A DNA stretch of 64,000 nucleotides from positions 12,907 through 76,906 of the forward strand of contig NZ_WKYV01000018.1 in the NCBI RefSeq assembly GCF_009677585.1, read 5' to 3'. The DNA comes from Lactonifactor sp. BIOML-A5. GTDB taxonomy: Bacteria > Bacillota > Clostridia > Lachnospirales > Lachnospiraceae. Shown here one piece after another: positions 53,360 through 61,973 of this stretch. The position numbers were made by a program, and so were the translations under genes. The notes beneath the pieces were generated by a model. The model did no database searches and was not told the DNA's origin. It saw nothing but the letters and a program-made list of their open reading frames with translations. Within the stretch, counting starts at the first letter, position 1, and each line of letters begins with the position of its first letter.

Positions 53360-53890
53360 ATGGCAGCTATTGATTTGATTGTATTGGGAATGGTGAAAAA
53401 AGAGCCTTTAAGTGCCTATGATATCCAAAAATTAGTGGAGTACCGCAATATATCCCGGTGGGTAAAGATTAGTACACCTTCGATCTATAAAAAAGTGATT
53501 CAGCTGGAGAAAAAGGGATACATTGAAAGTGAGATGGTAAAAGAGGGGAATATGGCGGAAAAAGCTGTATACTCATTAACAGAAGAAGGCGAAAAAGAAT
53601 TTGAAAAATTAATGCTGGAGATTTCCGAGCAGCCGATTCGCATATTCCTGGATTTCAATGCTGTTATAGTTAATCTAGACAGTCTTTCCCCTGAAAACCA
53701 GCAGGAGTGTCTGCGTAAGATTGAAGAAAATGTAATGCTATTGAAATCATACCTGGAAGATAACATTCATACCAAAGAACAAATGCCCGAGATTCCAGAG
53801 ACAGGGAAGGCGGTTTTGCAGCAGCAGTATCAATTGGCCCAGTCCATGGAAACCTGGGTTCATTCAATAAAAGCAGGCCTCGAAAAATAG
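53360..53890 (+). CDS. PadR family transcriptional regulator
   Basis: The 176-residue protein has the PadR winged helix at about 1-80: IVLGMVKKEPLSAYDIQKLVE, then STPSIYKKVIQLEKKGYIES and a wing ending YSLTEEGEKEFEKL. The C-terminal helices (about 85-175) form the dimer region. AGAAAGGATGGTGTT precedes the start. The palindrome over its promoter suggests self-repression, and the distant MATE gene carries the same site. Confidence 0.9.
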   Translation: MAAIDLIVLGMVKKEPLSAYDIQKLVEYRNISRWVKISTPSIYKKVIQLEKKGYIESEMVKEGNMAEKAVYSLTEEGEKEFEKLMLEISEQPIRIFLDFNAVIVNLDSLSPENQQECLRKIEENVMLLKSYLEDNIHTKEQMPEIPETGKAVLQQQYQLAQSMETWVHSIKAGLEK

Positions 53891-54022
53891 CAGCTGAATA
53901 AGAAATTTTACATCTGCATATTTTAATGGTATACTTTACTATATGGTGAACACTGTAGGTCCTTTCTGAGGATATGCAGCAGCACTGTAAGCAAAAGAAG
54001 AGCAGGAGAAAGAGGTAGGCAA

Positions 54023-54259
54023 ATGTTAAGTATACTTATGCAGGTATTAGTAGGTTTGATTGCAGGCTATATCGCTTCCCGTATTATGAAGCTTAAGGGA
54101 GGCGTTGTAAAGTATATCGCAATCGGTATTGTGGGATCTATTCTAGGGAATATTCTGATTTCTTTAATTGGCTTTTATGCCATTGGATTTTTCGCAAAGA
54201 TAATTGTATCCATCGCAGGAGCCTGTCTGCTGATTTCTATCAGCAGGAAAGTTTTATAA
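54023..54259 (+). CDS. GlsB/YeaQ/YmgE family small membrane protein
   Basis: The 78-residue protein has three glycine-rich membrane helices (about 3-20, 31-50 and 52-72) and GLIAGYIASRIMKLKGG, as in the transglycosylase-associated / GlsB family. Such proteins are linked to general and envelope stress. AGGAGAAAGAGGTAG precedes the start and a terminator follows. Confidence 0.78.
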   Translation: MLSILMQVLVGLIAGYIASRIMKLKGGVVKYIAIGIVGSILGNILISLIGFYAIGFFAKIIVSIAGACLLISISRKVL

Positions 54260-54275
54260 TCAAGTGCGTAAAGTC

Positions 54276-54302
54276 AAGCCACCGGTACCCCGGTGGCTTT
54301 TG
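54276..54302 (+). terminator. Terminator after the GlsB-like gene
   Basis: AGCCACCGG and CCGGTGGCT pair around TACC, followed by TTTTG. Confidence 0.82.
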
Positions 54303-54342
54303 TACCTCCCCAGAAGACCGCTGTATGTAAAAATATATTACC

Positions 54343-55551
54343 TCATAGTTTTTCTAATGAAGAGAGAATGCTATTTTTTAACTGCAGCAGTTCATCCAGA
54401 TTCTCTTTTTTGAGGGCGGATTTTACCGTAATGACAGGTTCCAGGATCTCTATCTCTTTTAATTCCCCCAGGAGTGAACGCATTTGTCTGGCAGAGGCCG
54501 GGGCCCAGGAACCATTTTCCACAAGAGCTATGGTACGGTTTTGCAGATTCAAAGCCTTCATATCATGCAGCAAATTCAGCATTGCCGGGTAGATTCCTCC
54601 GTTATAAGTAGGAGCGGCAAGAACCAGGTGACTGCAGCGGAACACTTCTGCAATCAGAGTGGAGATATGGGTATTGGAAATATCATAGACAGCAATATTT
54701 TTGACGCCTGCTTCCGCCAGACTGGAGGCAAGGATATTTACAGCATTTTCAGTATCTCCGTACATAGAACCATAAAGCAGAGCAACAGCATGTTCTTCTG
54801 GTTCATACCGGCTCCAAAGACTGTATTTGTCCAGAAAATAATTAAGATTAGTGCGCCACACAGGACCGTGCAGGGGACATATCATGCGTAGTTCCATATC
54901 TGTCAATTTTTTAAGGGCTGTCTGTACCTGCGTTCCATATTTCCCCACAATATTCCCGTAATACCGTCTGGCATCCGGCAGCCAGTCACGGGCGAAATCC
55001 ACTTCATCATTGAACAAATTTCCATTCAGGGCTCCAAAACTTCCAAACGCATCTGCGGAGAATAGGAGCTTTTCTGTTTGTTCGTATGTCATCATAACCT
55101 CTGGCCAATGAACCATTGGAGCAAAACAAAACTTAAGTGTATGTGCACCCAGGGGGAGGGTAGTCCCTTCTTTGACTACAAGGGTCCTTCCATCCAGCTC
55201 TATCTCATAGAACTGCCGGATGAAAGCAAAGGTTTTAGCATTGCCCACCAGTTTCATTTCAGGAAAGCGCAGCAGCAATTCTTCAATTCCTGCGCAGTGA
55301 TCTGGTTCCATATGGTTGACTACCAGATAATCCAGGGAGCGTCCCCTAAGAACATAACTGATATTTTCCAGGAACTGGCGGGTAATAGAGGAATCAACAG
55401 TATCGATGAGTGCTGTTTTTTCATCCAAAATCAAATATGAATTATAGGTAATACCCCGGGAGATGGGAAATAAATTTTCAAATAAAGCCAGTCTTCGGTC
55501 ATATCCGCCTACCCAGGTGACCGCATCCGTGATTTTTCGGGTACAATACAT
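54343..55551 (-). CDS. fprA: Flavodiiron protein (FprA, A-type flavoprotein)
   Basis: The 402-residue protein has a metallo-beta-lactamase-like diiron domain (about 1-250) with ligands in NHMEPDHC (H, E, D, H), VHWPEVM (H), FSADAFG (D) and CPLHGPVW (H). A flavodoxin domain follows (about 255-400) with LLYGSMYGDTENAVN. Such enzymes reduce O2 or NO to protect anaerobes. AAAGGGG precedes the start. Its promoter and a GGTTAG-type palindrome just after the start site match those of the divergent eno gene. Confidence 0.93.
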   Translation of the reverse strand: MYCTRKITDAVTWVGGYDRRLALFENLFPISRGITYNSYLILDEKTALIDTVDSSITRQFLENISYVLRGRSLDYLVVNHMEPDHCAGIEELLLRFPEMKLVGNAKTFAFIRQFYEIELDGRTLVVKEGTTLPLGAHTLKFCFAPMVHWPEVMMTYEQTEKLLFSADAFGSFGALNGNLFNDEVDFARDWLPDARRYYGNIVGKYGTQVQTALKKLTDMELRMICPLHGPVWRTNLNYFLDKYSLWSRYEPEEHAVALLYGSMYGDTENAVNILASSLAEAGVKNIAVYDISNTHISTLIAEVFRCSHLVLAAPTYNGGIYPAMLNLLHDMKALNLQNRTIALVENGSWAPASARQMRSLLGELKEIEILEPVITVKSALKKENLDELLQLKNSILSSLEKL

Positions 55552-55591
55552 GGTTTTAACCCCTTTCTAGAGACATATTAAAAAATATATG

Positions 55592-55644
55592 ATTAGTTGT
55601 ATCTAACCAACATATAGAATACACTTTTTTTCATAAAATAGCAA
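55592..55644 (-). promoter_or_regulatory. fprA promoter and operator
   Basis: On the minus strand TTGCTA (55644-55639), 17 bases, TATTCT (55621-55616), then after 8 bases GTTAGATACAACTAAT (55607-55592). The palindrome would lie at about +2 to +17. Confidence 0.7.
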
Positions 55645-55692
55645 GAAGTCTTTTTGTTATGAGGCTGTCAATTGCTTTACAAAATTTTGTAG

Positions 55693-55744
55693 TTGCTTTT
55701 TGAACAGGTACGTATTATAATACAACAGGTTAGTTAAGACTAAC
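55693..55744 (+). promoter_or_regulatory. eno promoter and operator
   Basis: TTGCTT (55693-55698), 17 bases, TATAAT (55716-55721), then after 7 bases GTTAGTTAAGACTAAC (55729-55744). Position and sequence of the palindrome mirror those at fprA. Confidence 0.75.
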
Positions 55745-55790
55745 GCATTTCGATATTATGAAGAACCGACTAGAAAGGATGGATATACGG

Positions 55791-57089
55791 ATGCATACAC
55801 TTTTGATTGAGCAGGTAACCGGGCGTGAGATTATTGATTCCAGGGGAAATCCTACGATAGAGGCAGAAGTTCTGCTGACGGATGGTACAATGGGCAGAGG
55901 AGCTGCCCCCAGCGGAGCGTCCACGGGAGAGTTCGAAGCGCTGGAACTGAGAGACGGAGACAAAAAACGCTTCGGCGGAAAAGGAGTTTCTAAAGCAGCA
56001 GAAAATATTAATACAGTTATACGGGAAGCGATAAGAGGAATGGATGCTGTTGACCTTTATGCAGTGGATCAGGCAATGATTTCTGCAGATGGAACAAAAG
56101 ATAAATCAAATCTTGGTGCTAACGCGATTCTGGCGGTGTCTGTGGCCTGCGCAAGGGCGGCATCCCAGGCACTGCATATTCCTCTTCATCAGTATTTTGG
56201 AGGAATTAACGGAAACAGGCTGCCGGTACCTATGATGAACATTCTAAATGGCGGCGCCCATGCCACGAATACGGTGGATGTACAGGAATTTATGATTATG
56301 CCTGTGGGTGCCGGCACCTTCAGAGAGGGTTTGCGATGGTGCACAGAGGTATTCCATGCATTGGCAGAGATTTTGAAATCCAAAGGCCTTACCACCTCTG
56401 TAGGAGATGAAGGAGGCTTTGCACCAGATTTGGCAAGTGACGAAGAAGCAATCCATTACATACTGGGTGCGATCAAGGCAGCGGGATATGAATCTGGAAA
56501 AGATTTTGTGCTGGGGATAGATGCTGCTTCCAGCGAGTGGAAGAGCGGTTTAAAAGGAGAATATCTTCTGCCAAAAAGCGGCAAACGGTTTACCTCTGAA
56601 GAATTGGTGGAACATTGGAGTGCCCTGTGTGAAAAATATCCCATTTATTCCATTGAAGACGGCCTGGATGAGGAAGACTGGGAAGGCTGGCAGCTGATGA
56701 CAAGAAAACTGGGAAAAAAAGTGCAGTTGGTTGGAGATGATCTCTTTGTGACCAACACAGAACGTCTGGAGAAAGGAATCCGACTGGGCTGTGGGAATTC
56801 CATTTTGATCAAATTAAATCAGATAGGAACGGTGTCAGAAACCCTGGATGCTATTAAAATGGCACATAAAGCCGGATATACTGCAATTGCCTCCCATCGT
56901 TCGGGGGAAACGGAAGATACTACGATTGCAGATCTTGCAGTGGCACTGAACACCTGTCAGATCAAAACCGGAGCGCCAAGCAGAAGCGAACGGGTGGCCA
57001 AATATAATCAGCTGCTCCGGATCGAGGAGGCATTGGGAAGGAACGGAGTGTATCCGGGCATGAACGCATTCGGATTTACTCGCATATAG
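55791..57089 (+). CDS. eno: Enolase
   Basis: From ATG 55791 the enzyme has 432 residues and converts 2-phosphoglycerate to phosphoenolpyruvate. [16 protein letters not shown] opens it, [12 protein letters not shown] holds the catalytic Glu, and [16 protein letters not shown] the Lys; [15 protein letters not shown] is near the end. ATGs at 55758 and 55779 are possible but lack a spaced ribosome site. An operator lies just after its promoter. Confidence 0.95.
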   Translation: MHTLLIEQVTGREIIDSRGNPTIEAEVLLTDGTMGRGAAPSGASTGEFEALELRDGDKKRFGGKGVSKAAENINTVIREAIRGMDAVDLYAVDQAMISADGTKDKSNLGANAILAVSVACARAASQALHIPLHQYFGGINGNRLPVPMMNILNGGAHATNTVDVQEFMIMPVGAGTFREGLRWCTEVFHALAEILKSKGLTTSVGDEGGFAPDLASDEEAIHYILGAIKAAGYESGKDFVLGIDAASSEWKSGLKGEYLLPKSGKRFTSEELVEHWSALCEKYPIYSIEDGLDEEDWEGWQLMTRKLGKKVQLVGDDLFVTNTERLEKGIRLGCGNSILIKLNQIGTVSETLDAIKMAHKAGYTAIASHRSGETEDTTIADLAVALNTCQIKTGAPSRSERVAKYNQLLRIEEALGRNGVYPGMNAFGFTRI

Positions 57090-57097
57090 ATCAAATA

Positions 57098-57152
57098 ATA
57101 CCAGGCTTTTCATCCCTTTATGTTCAGGAATGAAAAGCCTGGTATTTTAATT
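57098..57152. terminator. Bidirectional terminator between eno and lexA
   Basis: AATACCAGGCTTTTCATTCC-type arms (about 57098-57117 and 57129-57148) pair almost perfectly, with T-rich sequence after either arm. Confidence 0.82.
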
Positions 57153-57163
57153 CGTGGTCAACG

Positions 57164-57784
57164 TTATCTTAAAAAACGGAACACGCCAATTACCTTCCCC
57201 ATAATCTGGAGATCACCATCAACTATTATCGGATCCATGTAATCGTTCTCTGGCTGAAGACGGTAATGACCATTTTCTTTATAAAAGGTTTTCACTGTGG
57301 CAGAGTCTTCTATCAAAGCCACGACCATATCCCCATTCTGTGCCGTGGACTGTTTTGAGACCAGGACATAATCCCCGTTCAGAATTCCTGCATTCACCAT
57401 ACTTTCCCCATCAACATGAAGTAAGAAAGTGTCCGTGTTGGGCATATATTCCGAAGGGATAGGGAAATAGTTCTCTACATTCTCCACAGCCAGAATCGGC
57501 TGACCGGCAGCTACTTTACCTACAATAGGAACATTCACAACCTCGCGTCTCACAAGATTAAAAGAATCGTCAATAATCTCGATAGCACGGGGTTTTGTGG
57601 GGTCTCTTCGTATGTAGCCATTCTTCTCCAGTGTCTCCAGATGGGAGTGGACAGAAGAAGTGGATTTTAGATGAACTGCCTCACAGATTTCGCGGACAGC
57701 GGGGGGAAAACCTCTGTTTAATATTTCGCTTTTTATGTATTCTAAAATTTCGGACTGCTTTTTGCTGATTTTGCCGTATGCCAT
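57164..57784 (-). CDS. lexA: LexA repressor
   Basis: From ATG 57784 (TGGAGG seven bases upstream) the protein has 206 residues. The winged helix is at about 1-70. The self-cleavage site is A93-G94 in KVAAGQPI, with the catalytic S128 in DGESMV and K165 in SATVKTF. It represses the SOS response. LexA-like boxes lie in the region it shares with the divergent yneA-type gene. Confidence 0.96.
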   Translation of the reverse strand: MAYGKISKKQSEILEYIKSEILNRGFPPAVREICEAVHLKSTSSVHSHLETLEKNGYIRRDPTKPRAIEIIDDSFNLVRREVVNVPIVGKVAAGQPILAVENVENYFPIPSEYMPNTDTFLLHVDGESMVNAGILNGDYVLVSKQSTAQNGDMVVALIEDSATVKTFYKENGHYRLQPENDYMDPIIVDGDLQIMGKVIGVFRFLR

Positions 57785-57919
57785 AACCAAACCTCCAGGA
57801 ATTTTTCTTATTCATTAATACCGCACAGATGGTAATTTATTTCTTATTTATCATATCACAAAGGAGAAGAGAATGCAAACAAATATTCGGAATATCTGTT
57901 CGGATTTCGACAAAAACCA

Positions 57920-57990
57920 TTGACAAACGCATGTTCGGATTGTATAATCAAAAGCATAAATAAGAACAAATGTTTGCGAACATATTTTCG
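57920..57990 (+). promoter_or_regulatory. yneA promoter with LexA boxes
   Basis: TTGACA (57920-57925), 17 bases, TATAAT (57943-57948). CAAACGCATGTTCG (57924-57937) sits between them and differs at one base from CGAAC-N4-GTTCG. Weaker boxes are AGAACAAATGTTTG (57963-57976) and CGAACATATTTTCG (57977-57990). Confidence 0.8.
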
Positions 57991-58002
57991 GGAGGCGTAG
58001 AT

Positions 58003-58314
58003 ATGAATAGAAAAGTAAAGACGTTTTTTGTGGTATTGGCATTGATTCTTGTATCCGGCGGCATCTTTTCCGGAAAGTTTGCTTTGACCGCCAACGCGGG
58101 AACAGAGGCTGGAGAGCGGTATAAGTATTATACCAGCATTGAGATCGAAAAAGGTGACAGTCTATGGAGCATAGCCGAGGAATATATGACAGAAGAATAT
58201 GATTCAAAGGATGAGTATATCAATGAAGTTATGAATATAAATCATTTGGCAACAGATAAGATTTTTGAAGGAAATTATCTGTGTATCCCGTATTATTCCA
58301 CAGAGGTAAAGTAA
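58003..58314 (+). CDS. yneA: YneA-like SOS cell-division inhibitor (LysM protein)
   Basis: From ATG 58003 (GGGAGGCGTAGAT upstream) the protein has 103 residues. It has an N-terminal membrane/signal segment (about 7-31) and a LysM domain (about 43-98; IEKGDSLWSIAEEYM, LCIPYY). In Bacillus, YneA lies divergent from lexA and delays division after DNA damage. The same layout and LexA boxes here support that role; sequence similarity alone would only say LysM protein. Confidence 0.8.
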   Translation: MNRKVKTFFVVLALILVSGGIFSGKFALTANAGTEAGERYKYYTSIEIEKGDSLWSIAEEYMTEEYDSKDEYINEVMNINHLATDKIFEGNYLCIPYYSTEVK

Positions 58315-58326
58315 GGTGTCTTAGGG

Positions 58327-58356
58327 ATTGGGTACTGATTTCGTCAGTACCCAATT
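58327..58356 (+). terminator. Terminator after the yneA-like gene
   Basis: ATTGGGTACTGA and TCAGTACCCAAT pair around TTTCG, followed by TTTG. Confidence 0.8.
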
Positions 58357-58503
58357 TGCCGTCATGGAGAGATTTTCACAATGTATCTCCTTACAAGTAA
58401 TTTTGCAGCTGTCAGGGGTAAGGACGTTACCTGAAGTAAAAAAGAAATTTCCGTATAATTGTTCTTGAAATCGCTGGAAAGGTAAGTTATACTGAGAGTG
58501 TCA

Positions 58504-58537
58504 ATCTATTCGCCAAACACGAGTTTTTCGAATAGAT
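58504..58537. repeat. Inverted repeat upstream of the tyrosine recombinase
   Basis: ATCTATTCG (58504-58512) and CGAATAGAT (58529-58537) are perfect 9-base arms around 16 bases. It may be a regulator site or a recombinase-binding site; the spacing is unlike a dif site. Confidence 0.45.
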
Positions 58538-58630
58538 ATAGATGCATTAGTATACATAATACTATTATTGTAAACCTAACATAAATTTTGGCTGCATTCA
58601 CTATATGTTTTCTCAAGGAGGTATTTCATA

Positions 58631-59698
58631 TTGAAACAGGAAAAAATGACTTACAGAGAATTGACGGATACAGAAAATATTTTAAAACTCAGAGAAGTCC
58701 TTCATACATTGCCTGACTTTACCCGGGATTTCTTTCGTTCTATCAGTACAACCACAACAACTAAAACAAGAATCTCGTATGCTTACGATATTCGAATATT
58801 TTTTCAGTTTCTACTGGACGAAAACCCTGCTTTCAAAAATATGAAAATGACAGAATTTCAACTGCAGGTATTAGATCAAGTCAAAGCCATTGATATTGAA
58901 GAATATTTGGAGTACTTAAAGGCATACCGGGATCATGATAATATGGACCAGATTGTTACTAATGGTGAACGGGGGCTGAAAAGAAAAATATCTGCTTTGA
59001 GAAGCTTTTACGCTTATTATTACAAAATGGAAATGATTCATACAAATCCTACTGTTTTAGTAGATATTCCAAAAATACATGATAAAACAATTACCCGCCT
59101 GGACGCAGACGAGGTGGCGCTTCTGCTTGATTATATCGAGCATGCAGGGGATACGCTTTCCGGACAGAAAAAAGCATATTATGAAAAAACCAAAACCAGA
59201 GACCTGGCTTTGGTGACACTTTTACTTGGAACAGGAATCCGGGTATCAGAATGTGTCGGACTGGATATAGAGGATGTGGATTTTAAAAACAATGGTATCA
59301 AAGTAGTACGTAAAGGCGGAAATGAAATGATTATATACTTTGGGCCTGAAGTCGAGAAAGCATTAAAATCCTATCTTGAGGAGAGATCACATATTACCCC
59401 TCTTCCCGGGCATGAACACGCACTCTTCTATTCTACTCAAAAAAAGCGTATGGGGGTAAAGGCAGTTGAAAATCTGGTGAAAAAGTATGCACAGCAAGTT
59501 ACCACCACCAAGCATATAACCCCTCATAAGCTTAGAAGTACTTACGGAACTGCTCTTTACCAGGAAACCGGCGATATTTATTTGGTTGCCGATGTACTTG
59601 GACATAAAGATGTGAATACCACAAAGAAGCATTATGCGGCAATGGATGATGCAAGGCGGAGAAAAGCGGCTACAGCTGTTAAATTGAGAGAAAGCTAG
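58631..59698 (+). CDS. Tyrosine recombinase (XerC/XerD type)
   Basis: From TTG 58631, with AAGGAGG nine bases upstream, the protein has 355 residues. The N-terminal SAM-like DNA-binding domain is at about 15-145. The catalytic residues are R in TGIRVSE, K in VRKGGNE, H-x-x-R in HKLRSTYG, H in LGHKDVNTT and the nucleophile Y in KKHYAAM. It lies near lexA as in other clostridia and may be the chromosome-dimer Xer enzyme or a relative. No phage genes are nearby. Confidence 0.9.
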   Translation: MKQEKMTYRELTDTENILKLREVLHTLPDFTRDFFRSISTTTTTKTRISYAYDIRIFFQFLLDENPAFKNMKMTEFQLQVLDQVKAIDIEEYLEYLKAYRDHDNMDQIVTNGERGLKRKISALRSFYAYYYKMEMIHTNPTVLVDIPKIHDKTITRLDADEVALLLDYIEHAGDTLSGQKKAYYEKTKTRDLALVTLLLGTGIRVSECVGLDIEDVDFKNNGIKVVRKGGNEMIIYFGPEVEKALKSYLEERSHITPLPGHEHALFYSTQKKRMGVKAVENLVKKYAQQVTTTKHITPHKLRSTYGTALYQETGDIYLVADVLGHKDVNTTKKHYAAMDDARRRKAATAVKLRES

Positions 59699-59713
59699 CT
59701 CATATTAGTTTAA

Positions 59714-59760
59714 AAGCGGCCAAAGTGCCTCATTTCCATAGAATGAAGCGTTTGGCCGCA
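59714..59760. terminator. Terminator-like hairpin between convergent genes
   Basis: GCGGCCAAA and TTTGGCCGC are perfect nine-base arms, with an inner CATT/AATG pairing. Confidence 0.65.
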
Positions 59761-59771
59761 TCTGCGTTTCT

Positions 59772-60758
59772 TTAAAAATACTCTTTGCTAAGGACATCAA
59801 TCTCCTCTGTCACTGCCTCATATACCCCTGGATACGTACTTCCCGGTCCTCCCATGGTCAGACAGGGAATGAGATATCTGGTGCCTGCAGCCGCAAAGAG
59901 CTCTTTAAGCCCATTGCGGATTTTCTCCCGGGACCAGTCCTCCATGTCGTATTTACCATTGTCCAGGCCGGCCATAACTGTAATCCGTCCCCCGCATTTC
60001 TTCAATATTTCCGGAATATTATTTTCATATACCGGTCCCTGGATTACATCAATGCCCATTCGGATCATACTGGGTATTAGATTGGCTATATAAGAGTCAG
60101 AGTGATGAACAATGATTTCTACCCCATTTTCCTTCCAAAAGCCATAAATCCTCTTGTAGGCCGGCTCTATGAACTCCTCAAACATTTCTGGCGACAGAAA
60201 GGAGGTTCTCTGGCTTCCCCAGTCATCGTGATGGAAAAGAGCGTCCGGATGAAGGTGGGATACAATCTCCTCTGCGGCCGCTATCTCCCAGTCAGCGATA
60301 AAGCCGATGAGTGCATGCATCTCCTCCGGTTCCTCATAGAAGTTGATCATAGTGTCTTCCATACCCATGAAATAGTGAAGCTTCTCCAGCACTCCGTTGT
60401 ATACACTGGCCGTGACAAAATATTCCCTGCGGTCTATCCGGGCCGCGGCCTCTATATAAGGGAGCCATTGTTCCTCTGTAAACTTGGTAGGGCAGGGTTT
60501 AATTATCTCCCGCCATTTTGTAATGTCCTTCAGGAGCTTATCTTCCCCCTCACAGAGGGGAAACTGTCCGGGTGTATTCTTTGGATAAGTAACTTTCACA
60601 CCCCAGCCGTTAGTACCCGTCTCTCCCGGCTGGAGATCACATCCGGCGTAAACGCCGATGGGATCCCGGACAAGCCCCAGATAACTATATTGATTAACAA
60701 AGCGATCCGGGCTGCCGCCGCGTATGGTTTCTCTGGCATTTTCTTTAATTGTCAGCAT
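59772..60758 (-). CDS. Uroporphyrinogen decarboxylase (UroD)-fold protein, probable methyltransferase
   Basis: The 328-residue protein has the UroD fold seen in corrinoid methyltransferases (MtaA/MtbA type) as well as in HemE. HPDALFHHDDWGSQRTSFLSPEMF in pieces near 170-195, VEIIVHHSDSY near 213-223 and a Cys in IPCLTMGGPGS near 299 could form a zinc site. The HemE N-terminal signature is not seen, so heme synthesis is unlikely. It is on the same strand as the YkvI-type transporter and the flavoprotein, so the three may share a substrate. Confidence 0.78.
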   Translation of the reverse strand: MLTIKENARETIRGGSPDRFVNQYSYLGLVRDPIGVYAGCDLQPGETGTNGWGVKVTYPKNTPGQFPLCEGEDKLLKDITKWREIIKPCPTKFTEEQWLPYIEAAARIDRREYFVTASVYNGVLEKLHYFMGMEDTMINFYEEPEEMHALIGFIADWEIAAAEEIVSHLHPDALFHHDDWGSQRTSFLSPEMFEEFIEPAYKRIYGFWKENGVEIIVHHSDSYIANLIPSMIRMGIDVIQGPVYENNIPEILKKCGGRITVMAGLDNGKYDMEDWSREKIRNGLKELFAAAGTRYLIPCLTMGGPGSTYPGVYEAVTEEIDVLSKEYF

Positions 60759-60800
60759 TTTATTCTCCTGCTATCTATGATTCTATATTTTATAAACATC

Positions 60801-61904
60801 TTACGCTTTTACACTCCCATTTGACTCTTTCACATACCGGTAAATCTTAGAGACGATCACACACACAGAGAACACGATTCCCAAATAAGAAACAGCCTTC
60901 ATTACAATGTTCATCAACACTCCGAAGGTTCCGAAGTTAGAGAATACAAAAGCGCCGATACATACCACTGCCACCACAAGCTTATACCACTTGCTGTCCT
61001 CCCGCTGAATGTTAGAGGATGCCACCCATGCCATGCCTGTAGCTGTGGTGTAAGTGGCAAGCACCACGATAATACCGTAGAATGCATAAAACACACCGCC
61101 CAGACGCTGTCCCAGAATCAAAAGGGGAATATCCGTACCGCCTACAACGGAAGCGTTTAGCACAAACGCAAGAAATACAAAGGTCTGGCACAAAACTGTG
61201 GCAAACTGTCCCAGGACATTTCCCCATACCAGTTCCTTTTGGTGATCTGCTCTTGTTGACACGTTGGCGCTGTAAGCACTCATGTTCAATACCACATAGG
61301 TAAAATTCAGCACTGCGCTGAAAATAAGGCTTCCAGACATGCTGAGTCCGCTTTTTTCCCGTATCAGTATATCGCCAGTGCTGAAGCTGTCTGTAGGATT
61401 GATGTAGCTGTAAACACAGATCACCACCACTGCCAACAGGATGATCGGGGCAATATTTCCCAGAATAGCCGTCAGTTTTTTCATACCAAGCAGGGCGGTG
61501 GCCATAACGGCAATCAGCATGATTACTGTACCAATTCGTGTATCCAGTCCAAATGCCTGGTTCATGGAGGATGCACCGCCTGCGATCATACTGCCCACCA
61601 TCAAGAAGAATGTCAGCGTATTAAACCAATTAATGGCAAGTCCCAGATATTTTCCGCAATAATGGCGATACATCATATCCATGCTGGCCAGTTTGTACTT
61701 GCGGCAATCCCTGGAAACGACTGCGATGCACAACAGAATCAGCAGCGCGGAAATAATGATCCCTACAGCCCCGGGAAGTCCATGGGGTGCCCAGAACTGC
61801 AGCACCTCTGAACCAGTGGCAAAACCAGCTCCGATACCAAAGGACACATAGGAACCCGCCAGAATTAACAGCGTCTTCATCGAAAAGCTTTTCTCATTAC
61901 TCAT
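60801..61904 (-). CDS. YkvI family membrane transporter
   Basis: The 367-residue protein has ten or so helices. The N-terminal GSYVSFGIGAGFATGSEVLQF near 17-37 has the broken first helix typical of LeuT-fold transporters, and length and pattern fit YkvI. Substrate is unknown. It lies between the UroD-like and flavoprotein genes. Confidence 0.8.
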   Translation of the reverse strand: MSNEKSFSMKTLLILAGSYVSFGIGAGFATGSEVLQFWAPHGLPGAVGIIISALLILLCIAVVSRDCRKYKLASMDMMYRHYCGKYLGLAINWFNTLTFFLMVGSMIAGGASSMNQAFGLDTRIGTVIMLIAVMATALLGMKKLTAILGNIAPIILLAVVVICVYSYINPTDSFSTGDILIREKSGLSMSGSLIFSAVLNFTYVVLNMSAYSANVSTRADHQKELVWGNVLGQFATVLCQTFVFLAFVLNASVVGGTDIPLLILGQRLGGVFYAFYGIIVVLATYTTATGMAWVASSNIQREDSKWYKLVVAVVCIGAFVFSNFGTFGVLMNIVMKAVSYLGIVFSVCVIVSKIYRYVKESNGSVKA

Positions 61905-61973
61905 TCTCTTTCACCTTCTCTTTCATTATAAATAATGTCTGTTCCGTTAAAGTCCCCCCAGTTATGTCCTATT

